This document shows, in pieces, positions 1 through 7,721 of a DNA stretch of 33,513 nucleotides (positions are counted from its first letter, which is position 1; every line of letters begins with the position of its first letter). The translations under genes and the position numbers were made by a program. The DNA is from Phormidesmis sp. RL_2_1 (GTDB taxonomy: Bacteria; Cyanobacteriota; Cyanobacteriia; Phormidesmidales; Phormidesmidaceae): NCBI GenBank assembly GCA_012033015.1, contig JAAUPS010000023.1:1-33513 (forward strand), written 5' to 3'. The notes below the pieces were generated by a model, which saw nothing but the letters and a program-made list of their open reading frames with translations, did not search any database and was not told where the DNA came from.

Positions 1-763
1 TGATCATTCGACTAATCGAGGCGGCCAATACAATAGAAAGCCCGACGGAGGCAACAATGCTCAAGGCTATGATCTGGTTACGTAAGTTTGCTGCCTCTAT
101 AACATTCTCCTGAGCTTCTTCTAACTCTTCCAAAGCAATGGTATCTGTCAGTTCACCTAAGTCACTTGAAAATTTTTGAAGTAGCGCTAACCCTGCGTTG
201 TTGGGTGTATCACTTAAAATTTCCTGAACAGCTATTGGATTAAGGCTCAGCTCAGTCGCGTCATCAATTGATGCGGGTGATGCGGGCAGCGCTAGGAGTT
301 GATTGATATAGGCTGTGATCTGACTGTCATGGGCTTCTAGGATGGCCTCGTAGACTTCCATTTCCGCTTCAGTTTCCTCAAAACCCTCTTCCGCTTTGTC
401 ATGATGAACCGCTTTAAAGTCTGACCAGCGGTTGTTAAGTCGATCAGCCCGAGTTCTTAAATTAGCGTATTCTCTCTGAAACTGTTCTGAGTTTCTAGAT
501 AAACTTTCTAGCTGACTAATGCTCAATTGCAACCCTATCAGAGTTTTCCGAAGTTCATAGAGTTCAACTGTTTCTCTTACCGAGTCTTCTTCGTATATCC
601 GGGCTTTGTGAGTGTAAGAATTTCCCACAATATTACCGGTTGCAACGCCAATCGTTGTGATGCCTAGAATAACGGCATAGCCTAACCCAATCTGTTGATT
701 AATCTGTAAATTTGGGAGCCAACCCCAAAAATGGTGAGTAGAATTGTGCTGAGAGTTTTTCAT
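1..763 (-). CDS. Membrane sensor protein, N-terminal part (histidine kinase or chemoreceptor type), cut by window edge
   Basis: The minus-strand frame is open from an ATG at 763 to the left edge, about 254 codons with no stop. It begins MKNSQHNSTHHFWGW. A first membrane segment is visible at about residues 26-47 and a second at about 226-252. Between them lies a roughly 175-residue, Glu-rich, probably helical extracytoplasmic region. The second membrane segment ends in ISRMI, as expected just before a HAMP linker. This two-helix layout is typical of sensor histidine kinases and methyl-accepting proteins. The kinase or signalling domain would lie outside the window, so the exact class cannot be decided here. 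The topology is seen; the signalling role is inferred. Confidence 0.75.
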   Translation of the reverse strand, partial: MKNSQHNSTHHFWGWLPNLQINQQIGLGYAVILGITTIGVATGNIVGNSYTHKARIYEEDSVRETVELYELRKTLIGLQLSISQLESLSRNSEQFQREYANLRTRADRLNNRWSDFKAVHHDKAEEGFEETEAEMEVYEAILEAHDSQITAYINQLLALPASPASIDDATELSLNPIAVQEILSDTPNNAGLALLQKFSSDLGELTDTIALEELEEAQENVIEAANLRNQIIALSIVASVGLSIVLAASISRMI

Positions 764-1550
764 TTAGAATATTTTGTACTATATCAAGAGCATTCAAGTA
801 TTAATGAGATATCTGCAAGACGGTCTAAAGCTTGCAGGACAAAGCTTCCAGACTGAAGCTTCCAGACCAAAGCTTATAGAGCTGACATACCAGAGAGACT
901 ACCCTGCTTTAGCAGTGTGCTCACAAAACTGATATAAAAAGCTGGCTAAAAAGCTACCGCCAAGGTGCCTGTAGTGACTCCAAAATTTAGGACAGCGACT
1001 AGAAAGAGTAATCTAGAGTCCATAGAGGGCAGGCATCGTGGCAAACAAGCAAAGAAATTACAGCAGCAAATTTAAGGTCTGAAGTGAATCCCAGAGCTTG
1101 AACAACTTGAAAGGGTAAACCTTGGCCACGTCCAGAACTGGAGTTTTGCCCCAGGGGAAGCGACAGGTCTCAACTTGGCCATGGATTAAAGGCTAATTTC
1201 CATTTCATTGAAAGCTTCAAATACAAGAAAGTTGTGCGGCGGTTTTTGCTGGGTGGAGATTTCCCAGATGCACGCTCCCAGCCCCTTTATTTCCCATGAT
1301 TTTTTGGGGGGCGTAGTGCTGAAGTCAAGATATGTTGACAAAACAACAGCGCCGTACGACGACGCAGGGTCTCACCGCTGCTCGTCGAGTGAGCTGCTGC
1401 TAGTCAAGGCTTCCAGCGTTGGCGTCGCCTCTCCCAGGAGAATGACTATTGTCCTAGCTCACTCAACAAAAGCTCTCGACAGAAGCTCTAGAGCGCCAAC
1501 AGAATATATAGAACGCAAAAACTACCTAAACCCATCCTCAAAGCCCGCTG
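764..1550. other. Intergenic spacer, about 790 bp
   Basis: I see no convincing gene here. The stretch near 835-880 contains repeated AAGCTTCCAGAC-like words. A plus-strand open frame at 1208-1585 has low-complexity, non-family-like sequence and overlaps the M28 peptidase start, so I do not call it. Promoters for the divergent genes on both sides presumably lie here, but no clear consensus stands out. Confidence 0.6.
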
Positions 1551-2402
1551 ATGCAAACCATCACCGACATCACCCAGCAGCTTGACCAGCATCTGCACGG
1601 GCTGATTGGCCCTCGTGACCCTTACCTCAACTCAGGAAGGCACCATCTAGCACAGCAATACATTCGCACCGAGCTGAGTCAGTGGGGGCAGCTCACCTGC
1701 CAGAGTTTTTTCTGCAGTGGCCATGAGCACTTCAACTGGCAAGTCGTCATACCAGGCAAGCAACCCACCCTCGCGCCTATCTTAATCGGGGCCCATTACG
1801 ACACTGTGATTGACTCTCCCGGCGCAGACGACAACGCCAGTGGCGTGGCTGTGCTCTTAGTGCTGGCCGAAATACTGTTTAAAAATCCGCCACGCCGCCC
1901 CATTCACCTGATCGCCTTCGACCTAGAAGAATATGGCTTGATCGGCAGTCTCACCTGCGCCCAAACTTGGCATGACCAACAGCGCCCCCTGCATCTGATG
2001 CTCTCATTAGAAATGCTGGGCTACTATTCATCGGTGCCTCACTCACAAACCTATCCAGTTAAGCTATTGAGCCGGGTTTACCCCAACACAGGCGATTTTG
2101 TTGCCCTAATAGGAGATATTCGTGCCATTCCACATATGATGCGGATGAAGCGCTGCTTGCGACGCGCCGACGCCCCTTGCGAGTGGCTGCCGGTTATTCA
2201 TCAAGGCCGACAACTGCCAGACACCAGGCGCAGCGACCATGCACCGTTTTGGGATCGAGGCTATCGGGCTATCCTCGTTACCGACACCGCAAATCTCAGA
2301 AATCCCCACTATCACAGCCCTTCAGACAAGCTAGAAACGCTGGACATTAACGCTATGGCTAAGGCCACTCAGGGCTTGGCAACAAGCCTCCGAGAAATGT
2401 AA
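1551..2402 (+). CDS. M28-family zinc metallopeptidase (aminopeptidase-like)
   Basis: This is a 283-residue protein with the complete M28 metal-binding set: HYD around residues 82-84, the bridging Asp in GADDNASG (about 93), the Glu pair in DLEEYG (126-127), a Glu in SLEMLGYY (about 154) and the late His in NPHYHSPSD (about 255). The family are co-catalytic di-zinc aminopeptidases or carboxypeptidases. No signal peptide is evident, so a cytoplasmic location is likely. The ATG at 1551 is chosen because the N-terminal helix precedes the catalytic core at the usual distance. It is followed after about 70 nt by the caspase-like gene on the same strand, so two peptidases lie side by side. The substrate is unknown. 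Confidence 0.88.
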   Translation: MQTITDITQQLDQHLHGLIGPRDPYLNSGRHHLAQQYIRTELSQWGQLTCQSFFCSGHEHFNWQVVIPGKQPTLAPILIGAHYDTVIDSPGADDNASGVAVLLVLAEILFKNPPRRPIHLIAFDLEEYGLIGSLTCAQTWHDQQRPLHLMLSLEMLGYYSSVPHSQTYPVKLLSRVYPNTGDFVALIGDIRAIPHMMRMKRCLRRADAPCEWLPVIHQGRQLPDTRRSDHAPFWDRGYRAILVTDTANLRNPHYHSPSDKLETLDINAMAKATQGLATSLREM

Positions 2403-2404
2403 AG

Positions 2405-2443
2405 CCAGCGAATATAAGCGACTGCACCAGCGAATATAAGCGA
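2405..2443. repeat. 17-bp direct repeat x2
   Basis: CCAGCGAATATAAGCGA occurs at 2405-2421 and again at 2427-2443, with a shortened third copy after it. It fills the gap between the M28 peptidase and the caspase-like gene. Confidence 0.85.
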
Positions 2444-2471
2444 ATACAATAGATGCAGTTAGGCTGGGCAA

Positions 2472-3793
2472 GTGGCAATGAAATGGATGGTTGCGCCCCT
2501 TTGGGGCTTGTGCATTGGGGCGATAGGCGTAGCAGCCTATGGGGCGGTTGCGGCTATAGATCAGCAAACATGGTCAAATCCTGTGCGCAGCACCCAGGAC
2601 TTTTGGCGTGGCAGGCTGTTTACACAGTCCTACAGCCCAGAATATCTCTATCAGCGCAATATCCTGCTTAAAAACATCGACTTGCCGAGTCAGGTGAACA
2701 CCTATTTTGGTGTAGTAGCCGGTGGGGGCGCACCTAGCTATAACGAAATTGCTTTAGAAAAAAATGTGCTGTATTTTCAGCGATCGCTCACTGAACTAGG
2801 ATTTTCACCAGAGCTGGCCCATCTATTTTTTGCCAGTGGCAATTTCGGAGAACCGACCGTACGCTATCTAGATGAAAATGGCGATGAACAGTTTAAAGCG
2901 GCTGAGATTCCCAATCTGGACGGTGGCGCCACGCTGGACAATACTTACAGTTGGTTTCAAGCGCTTGCCCAAGCTGACAAGCCCTGCCCTGCTTTTTTCT
3001 ATTTCACAGGTCATGGCGAATACAACGAGGAAAACGAAGACAACAATGGGTTGATATTGTGGGAAGAAGCTTCCGTCTCTGTGAGCGAGATGGCAGGCTG
3101 GATGGACGCCCTACCAGCCGATCAGCCCTTTGTGACGATGATGGCTCAATGCTACTCGGGCTCATTTGCCAACCTCATCTATGAGAATGGCGATCCAGAG
3201 CAGCCAGTAGCCTTGCACACGCGCTGCGGTTTTTTTGCAACGGTGGCTTCTCGGCCTTCGGTGGGCTGTACGCCAGCGGTCAATGAGGCCGATTATAAGG
3301 ACTATAGCTCCAGCTTTTTGCAGGACTGACCGGGCGCGATCGCACCGGACAACTGGTTGCATCAGCCGACTACAACGAAGACGGCCAAGTATCTTACGCT
3401 GAGGCCCATGCCTTTGCCAAGGTTGATGAAGCCACCACCGACTGGCCCATTTCCACCGTAGAAGCTTGGCTACAGCGGCAGATGAGCGCCGCTGCAACCA
3501 CAGCATTACTGTCACAGCCCATAGCCCAATGGCGCGACATCGGCCGCCCAGAGCAGCAATACGTGATCAGCACACTCACCCAGAAAATCAGCTTCGACCC
3601 CAACCTTTCCTATAGGGCCAACCAGGAAAACCGGCCTGCCAAAGCCAACAGCGTAACGGAGGCTTACTACAAAAGATTAGAAATGGAGCTAATCAATATC
3701 GCTGCCGAACAAATGATTCGAGACAACCAAGACCTGGAGCAAGTGGCTATTCTCGAACAAATTTTGGATTGTGAAGCAGGTTTTTGGCAGTAG
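2472..3793 (+). CDS. Caspase-like (clan CD) cysteine peptidase with EF-hand-like loops, single-base frameshift
   Basis: Starts at GTG 2472 or ATG 2478. The N-terminus is a hydrophobic signal or anchor segment (about residues 8-29). The His of FTGHGEYN (about 181) and the Cys of MAQCYSGSF (about 227) match the His/Cys dyad of caspase-like clan CD peptidases. An EF-hand-like loop DENGDEQFKAAE is at about 134-145. The frame ends at a TGA (3327-3329), but the next frame continues with FAGLTGRDRTG and a textbook EF-hand loop DYNEDGQVSYAE, then runs to a TAG at 3791-3793. Restoring one T in the T5 run at 3315-3319 yields about 440 residues. This suggests a Ca2+-responsive exported peptidase, which is an inference. 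The break could be a sequencing error or a real disabled gene. Confidence 0.72.
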
Positions 3794-3814
3794 TGTCGCC
3801 AAGGGCCGATCGTT

Positions 3815-3862
3815 TAGATCAATAATCTGGTAGATCAATAATCTGGGCAATCAATGGTCTGG
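3815..3862. repeat. 16-bp tandem repeat x2 plus a degenerate third copy
   Basis: TAGATCAATAATCTGG is at 3815-3830 and 3831-3846, followed by GCAATCAATGGTCTGG at 3847-3862. It lies between the convergent ends of the caspase-like gene and cytM. Confidence 0.88.
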
Positions 3863-3870
3863 GCCGCTCG

Positions 3871-4329
3871 CTATAGCGTTTCCAAAAACGTCAGCAAATC
3901 AGCCATATCCTTCGCACTGGGCTGAAACTGAGGCATTGGGGGCGTTTTTCCGCTAATCACCTGCTGAATCAGCGCCACTCGCGACTTACGTGCCGACACA
4001 TCGTGTAAATCTGGCCCGACCTCACCAGCAGCCTCTAGCCCGTGACAAACCGCACAGTTGAGTTGAAAAATATCGTGCCCTCGATGGGCATCGCCCGTTA
4101 ACTGCAGGACGCTGCGCACATAGGGATCATTGGTCTGCATTTGAATCGCATGGACACCCCAGACGATGAATATCGCTGCCATCGCCAGCCCCACGACAAG
4201 CCAAAAGACCCGCCGTATCCAGCTACTCGCAGTCTGAGGCGGCGTTACGCATCGATTCTCTTGACCTTGGGTTTGCACTATCTGCTCTTGAACGCTGTCC
4301 GCTTTCACAACCGAAGGATCTCGCAACAA
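3871..4329 (-). CDS. cytM: Cytochrome cM (membrane-anchored class I c-type cytochrome)
   Basis: Up to 152 residues. A single membrane anchor (WLVVGLAMAAIFIVWGVHAI, about 44-63) is followed by one haem-binding CxxCH in NCAVCHG. The C-terminal block SRVALIQQVISGKTPPMPQF contains the Met axial ligand region. The RKSRVALIQQVISGKTPPMP pattern is what I recognise as cyanobacterial CytM, a low-abundance thylakoid or plasma-membrane cytochrome linked to respiration and stress. The outermost start is a TTG at 4329; a GTG at 4308 is an alternative, and no upstream in-frame ATG exists. It is divergent from petG, so two electron-transport genes share one upstream region. Confidence 0.85.
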   Translation of the reverse strand: MLRDPSVVKADSVQEQIVQTQGQENRCVTPPQTASSWIRRVFWLVVGLAMAAIFIVWGVHAIQMQTNDPYVRSVLQLTGDAHRGHDIFQLNCAVCHGLEAAGEVGPDLHDVSARKSRVALIQQVISGKTPPMPQFQPSAKDMADLLTFLETL

Positions 4330-4684
4330 GTCGTTAACTACACATAGCTTAAGATTTTTTCAGAGAATAAGACAAGCCTTAACTCAATAGCTATTAAACA
4401 GCGGATTCAAACTCATGCTTAACTCAGCCCACTCAAACGGCCCATGCAATCAGCCAGCAAATGTAAACAAGTGAGTGAATTTGAATAACTTCTGAGCGGA
4501 GCTTCTCAATCCACATTAAGATTGAATAAGCAAAATTCAGCATACAAACAAAATTCAGCCAGCACCCGTGCTAGGGTCAAGCCCATGTCAGGATTGAACT
4601 GTCTGCGCTGTTGATGTCTGTATTGAGCTGTTTTTACGTTTTTACATCTATTATCAATCGTTTTATCAAGAGAGGAACATTACT
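4330..4684. other. Divergent cytM-petG spacer
   Basis: A 355-bp AT-rich spacer that must hold promoters for cytM (leftward) and petG (rightward). Near 4515-4565 CAAAATTCAGC is repeated. I cannot assign a -10/-35 pair with confidence. Confidence 0.5.
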
Positions 4685-4798
4685 GTGGTAGAGCCGTTAC
4701 TATCTGGCATCGTTTTAGGGCTAATTCCCGTCACTTTAATTGGCCTGTTCGTTGCAGCCTACATGCAGTATCGCCGTGGCGATCAGTTAGGCGGCTAG
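4685..4798 (+). CDS. petG: Cytochrome b6f complex subunit PetG (subunit V)
   Basis: A 37-residue frame starting at GTG 4685: [15 protein letters not shown], then a membrane segment, then [14 protein letters not shown] and a TAG at 4796-4798. This is the full PetG sequence pattern: a very short N-terminus, one transmembrane helix and a C-terminal QYRRGDQL on the cytoplasmic side. PetG is needed for assembly and stability of the cytochrome b6f complex. A GAGAGGAA ribosome-binding site at about 4670-4677 supports the GTG start. Confidence 0.96.
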   Translation: MVEPLLSGIVLGLIPVTLIGLFVAAYMQYRRGDQLGG

Positions 4799-4851
4799 CG
4801 CTTAGGCCGCTAGTGCTTTTGAGTCAGCTCTGTTGATAGCCTTTGATCTAT

Positions 4852-4912
4852 TAAGAGCCTGTAACTTAAGAGCCTGCAATAGATAGCCTTTAAGATAGAT
4901 AGCCTTTAAGAC
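4852..4912. repeat. Two tandem duplications downstream of petG
   Basis: TAAGAGCCTG occurs at 4852-4861 and 4867-4876. AGATAGCCTTTAAGA(T/C) occurs in tandem at 4881-4896 and 4897-4912. Confidence 0.8.
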
Positions 4913-4967
4913 AGTGTTGGTTAGCAACATACTTCAAGAACATTGTATTTAACTAGCATTGATTCCA

Positions 4968-4999
4968 AGCCCCGCTGAGTTAAGTTCAGCGGGGCTTTT
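4968..4999 (+). terminator. Rho-independent terminator after petG
   Basis: A perfect 11-bp stem AGCCCCGCTGA / TCAGCGGGGCT (4968-4978 and 4986-4996) with a 7-nt loop, followed directly by TTTT. It would end the petG transcript about 170 nt downstream of its stop. Confidence 0.88.
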
Positions 5000-5028
5000 G
5001 CTTAAGTGGAAGTTGCTTAAGTGGAAGT
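5000..5028. repeat. 14-bp direct repeat x2 overlapping the FGGY kinase stop
   Basis: GCTTAAGTGGAAGT is at 5000-5013 and 5015-5028. The second copy contains the stop codon of the sugar kinase (5017-5019 on the minus strand). Confidence 0.8.
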
Positions 5029-6329
5029 CCGCCTAAATTCGCTTAAACCCTTCACGGCGAGCTGAGCGGTGCCATAGGCTGCGGCTGTTTGCGCTGCAGC
5101 TAAAACAGGCACACCTAACCATCGCTGACGAATCGCCTGCCAAGTCAAATTTTTTGCACCGCCCCCTGCCGTATGAACACGCTGCAGGGCCGGAGCGCCA
5201 AAACTGTTTAACTTGCCATATCCCTCAGCCTCTATCTGGGCTATGCCATTGAGTAAGCCATACAGAAAGTCTTGATCTCGCTCAGGGCGGGGGGTCAGAC
5301 GAGGGGAAAGATCAGGATCATTGATAGGAAAGCGCTCACCGGGAGCGCTCAGCGGATAGTAGTCCACCGGACAAGGCAGAGAAATATCTATTTTTTGACT
5401 CAGTTCTGCTAGTTGCTGTGGGGTGAAATACTGTTGAAGCACAGCTCCACCAGTATTGGAAGCACCACCTATCAGCCAGAGATCGCCTAGGCGATGGCTG
5501 TAGATGCCAAAAGACTGATGATCGATCGGCTGCAGGCTCAATAGCTTTAGCACTAAGGTTGACCCCAAAGAGGTCACAGCTTCTCCGGGCTGGCTGACGC
5601 CGCTGGCTAAAAAGGCTGCAATACTATCGGTGGTGCCTGCACAGATTTGGCAGGTTCTCGGAAACGAAAATTGGTCGGCCAAGGTAGGCAGGATGGGGGC
5701 GATCGCATCTCCAGGCGCTAGTACATCAGGGAGCCAAGCCGCCACTGGGGAGTTGAGCAGCCAATCAGGATAGGCAAGCGATCGCACGTCGTACCCCAGC
5801 TTTAGGGCATTGTGATAGTCGCTCACTGGTGGCCGACCGTGCAGCAACGCAGCCAGCCAATCGGCTTGATGGGCCAGTTGGCTTACTCGAGAGCGAGCAT
5901 TAATATCTGCATCAATATCTGCATCAATATCTAGGGCCTGCTGCCACCACAGTGCTTTCACCAAGCTAGAAGTGGCGCTAAGCACAGGGCTATCTGGTGG
6001 GGCGAATGCTTGCACCTGAGGCAAAGCCGATCGCGCCCTAGCATCGTTGTAAAGCAACGCAGGCGTAATAGGCACAGAGCGCGATCACAGAGTAAAACCG
6101 TCGCAGAAGTTCCGTTAATAGCAATACGGCTAATTTGGCTACGGATGTTGGGTGCGATCGCGCTCAATAGCTGCCACAGCATTTGCCGCCAAGCAGCGGG
6201 AGCAGCTAGCGCCCCCGCTGCAAACAAAAACTGAGCTTGAGCAACAACTTGACCCGCAGCATCGAGGACAATTGCCCGCGCCCCAGAAGTACCAAAATCA
6301 ATGCCTAGCGCCAGTCCTAACGCCAGCAT
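5017..6329 (-). CDS. FGGY-family carbohydrate kinase (ribulose/xylulose kinase-like), single-base frameshift
   Basis: The N-terminal frame (6329 down to about 6076) has the actin-like phosphate-1 motif LGIDFGTSGARAIVLD and NGTSATVLLCDRA. The continuation VPITPALLYNDARARSA is in another frame and opens at 6075. Joined with one extra base near 6076-6077 the gene gives about 437 residues, the usual FGGY length. Later FGGY features are present: TTDSIAAFLASGVSQPGEAV, TSLGSTLVLKLL, GGASNTGGAVL and HTAGGGAKN. Members phosphorylate sugars at the expense of ATP. In cyanobacteria this compact form is usually annotated as a D-ribulose or xylulose kinase, but the substrate cannot be read from the sequence. 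It also contains an in-frame 12-bp repeat (5898-5933). Confidence 0.82.
5898..5933. repeat. In-frame 12-bp tandem repeat x3 inside the FGGY kinase
   Basis: CAT(C/T)AATATCTG is repeated three times and encodes DIDADIDADINA on the minus strand. Being a multiple of three it keeps the frame. It is the coding counterpart of the spacer duplications seen elsewhere in the window. Confidence 0.88.
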
Positions 6330-6525
6330 CTAGCAAGAGCCTTAGAACAACCGGCCCATAGGTTGATATCCACGCAGAGAACATCAACGACTCCACCCAT
6401 GAACAAGACCCATAAATGAAAGGCAAGGGCCTAGCTATGCCATACCCTTGCCCAAACGATGATTCAGAAGATTCTGCTAAAGACACTCTTGCTGAAGAGA
6501 TACGCTTGCTCAAGACATGCTCTTT

Positions 6526-6595
6526 TAGACACTAACTTCTAAACACGAACTTCTAAACACTAACTTCTAGACACTAACTTCTAGACGCTAACTTC
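6526..6595. repeat. 14-bp tandem array, 5 copies, overlapping the apcF 3' end
   Basis: Consensus TAGACACTAACTTC: units at 6526-6539, 6540-6553, 6554-6567, 6568-6581 and 6582-6595, each with at most two changes. The last unit encodes the ApcF C-terminal codons EVSV (minus strand), and the stop codon (6581-6583) lies on the boundary with the fourth unit. Confidence 0.93.
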
Positions 6596-7090
6596 ACTGA
6601 CTTCGCCAGCGATAAAATCAAAAGGCTGATCAATAAAAGACGTATCGCTAATACCAGCATCAGCCGCCATTTCCTTGACCTTGGCCTTCATGAGCTGAAT
6701 GCCCTGAACCGTAGGCCCAATCGGCACGCCTAAAGAATTATAGGTTTCGCGCAGCCCCTGAAGTACTCGCTCCATCAACACATCGTTGTTGCCAGCAACC
6801 AAGGCATAGCTGCTGTAGCGCAAATAATAATCCATGTCTCGCAAGCAGGCAGCATAGCGGCGTGTGGTGTAAGCATTACCACCAGGGCGAATCAACTCAG
6901 GCACCGCTTCAAACAGTTGCTTGCCCGCTTCCCGTGAAATCTCAGCAGCATTAGCGCTAATCATCGCGGCAACTTTCACCCGGTTGACGCCAGTGGTGAA
7001 ATATGACTGCAAAGAGTCCATGGCATCACGATCCAGGTAGCGACCTGTCGTGTCGTAGCTGCTAATTAAGCTTGTGACCGTATCTCGCAT
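6581..7090 (-). CDS. apcF: Allophycocyanin beta-18 subunit, phycobilisome core
   Basis: 169 residues, the normal ApcF length. The globin-like phycobilin-binding fold is recognisable throughout, with the chromophore Cys at about 82 in RRYAACLRDMDYYLRYSSYA and the Asn-72 region IRPGGNAYTTRR that is methylated in beta-type subunits. The distinctive ERVLQGLRETYNSLGVPIGP block follows. ApcF replaces one ApcB in the basal core cylinders, next to the core-membrane linker, and takes part in energy transfer to the photosystems. It is encoded alone here, divergent from glnN, as apcF commonly is outside the apcABC operon. Confidence 0.94.
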   Translation of the reverse strand: MRDTVTSLISSYDTTGRYLDRDAMDSLQSYFTTGVNRVKVAAMISANAAEISREAGKQLFEAVPELIRPGGNAYTTRRYAACLRDMDYYLRYSSYALVAGNNDVLMERVLQGLRETYNSLGVPIGPTVQGIQLMKAKVKEMAADAGISDTSFIDQPFDFIAGEVSEVSV

Positions 7091-7721
7091 GAAAATCTCC
7101 CAACGTTTGGCGACCAGATGAACGCTCTTGAAAAATTAAATCTGAAAAATCAAATCTGAAAAATCAGACTAAAAAATCAGACTTCAAAAGAAAAATCCGT
7201 CTGAAAAAATTAATCCTAAAGAAAACAAACCTGAATAACCAAGCCTGATAACTCGGCATTCAATCAGCCCACTCAATTGGCACTCTTACACTCAATTGGC
7301 ACTCTTAAATGAAGGGTTACGGCTATGAAGGATTGCTGTCTCAACCCCTTCTTAGCGCCTTCACGAAAGACTCAAAAAGCTTTGAAGCCAATGGGTTTAG
7401 CCCTAATCGAATCATTTACAAGTCTACCATGCTAGTTAAATGCCCCTGTCGCAGAGCTTGATTAGATGAGCCTTATCGAAGGAAAAGTTTACAATTCAGA
7501 CCATTTGGAAACATTTCGTATAAATAGATGCGGATAAGCTTCACTTGACAAGGTTCTATAGTCAGATATTCAACAAAAATTGTTTTACGTTTCGCGGGCT
7601 CTGGCGTTTTTTGTATAAGGGCATACAAAATCTGTCAATCGCTATTCATACGATCAGAAACGTCTTAGTAGGGCTGCCCTCAATTACCTGCCCAGACCGA
7701 TAACACTGTAGGAAAGAGAAT
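7091..7721. other. apcF-glnN divergent regulatory spacer
   Basis: About 630 bp. The apcF side (about 7126-7216) is built from degenerate repeats of TCTGAAAAATCAAA. ACTCAATTGGCACTCTTA occurs twice (7271-7288 and 7290-7307). The glnN side carries the NtcA promoter described separately. Confidence 0.7.
7613..7654 (+). promoter_or_regulatory. NtcA-activated promoter of glnN
   Basis: GTA-N8-TAC (GTATAAGGGCATAC, 7613-7626) matches the NtcA consensus exactly. It is followed after 22 nt by TACGAT (7649-7654), which fits the TAN3T -10 box. This is the canonical architecture of NtcA class II promoters (spacing 20-24). The transcript would start near 7661, about 60 nt before the glnN ATG. NtcA control of glnN is known in cyanobacteria. 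Confidence 0.85.

Noticed and set aside
1208-1585. A 125-codon plus-strand open frame upstream of the M28 gene
   Set aside because: Its translation has no family-like pattern, it overlaps the well-supported M28 start, and its composition resembles spacer sequence.
1551-3793. M28 peptidase plus caspase-like peptidase as a defence island
   Set aside because: Neighbours are ordinary photosynthesis and metabolic genes. No nuclease, reverse transcriptase, toxin-antitoxin pair or mobile element marks the area.
6298-6513. A 71-codon minus-strand open frame next to the FGGY kinase start
   Set aside because: It overlaps the kinase N-terminus in another frame and is low in recognisable features.
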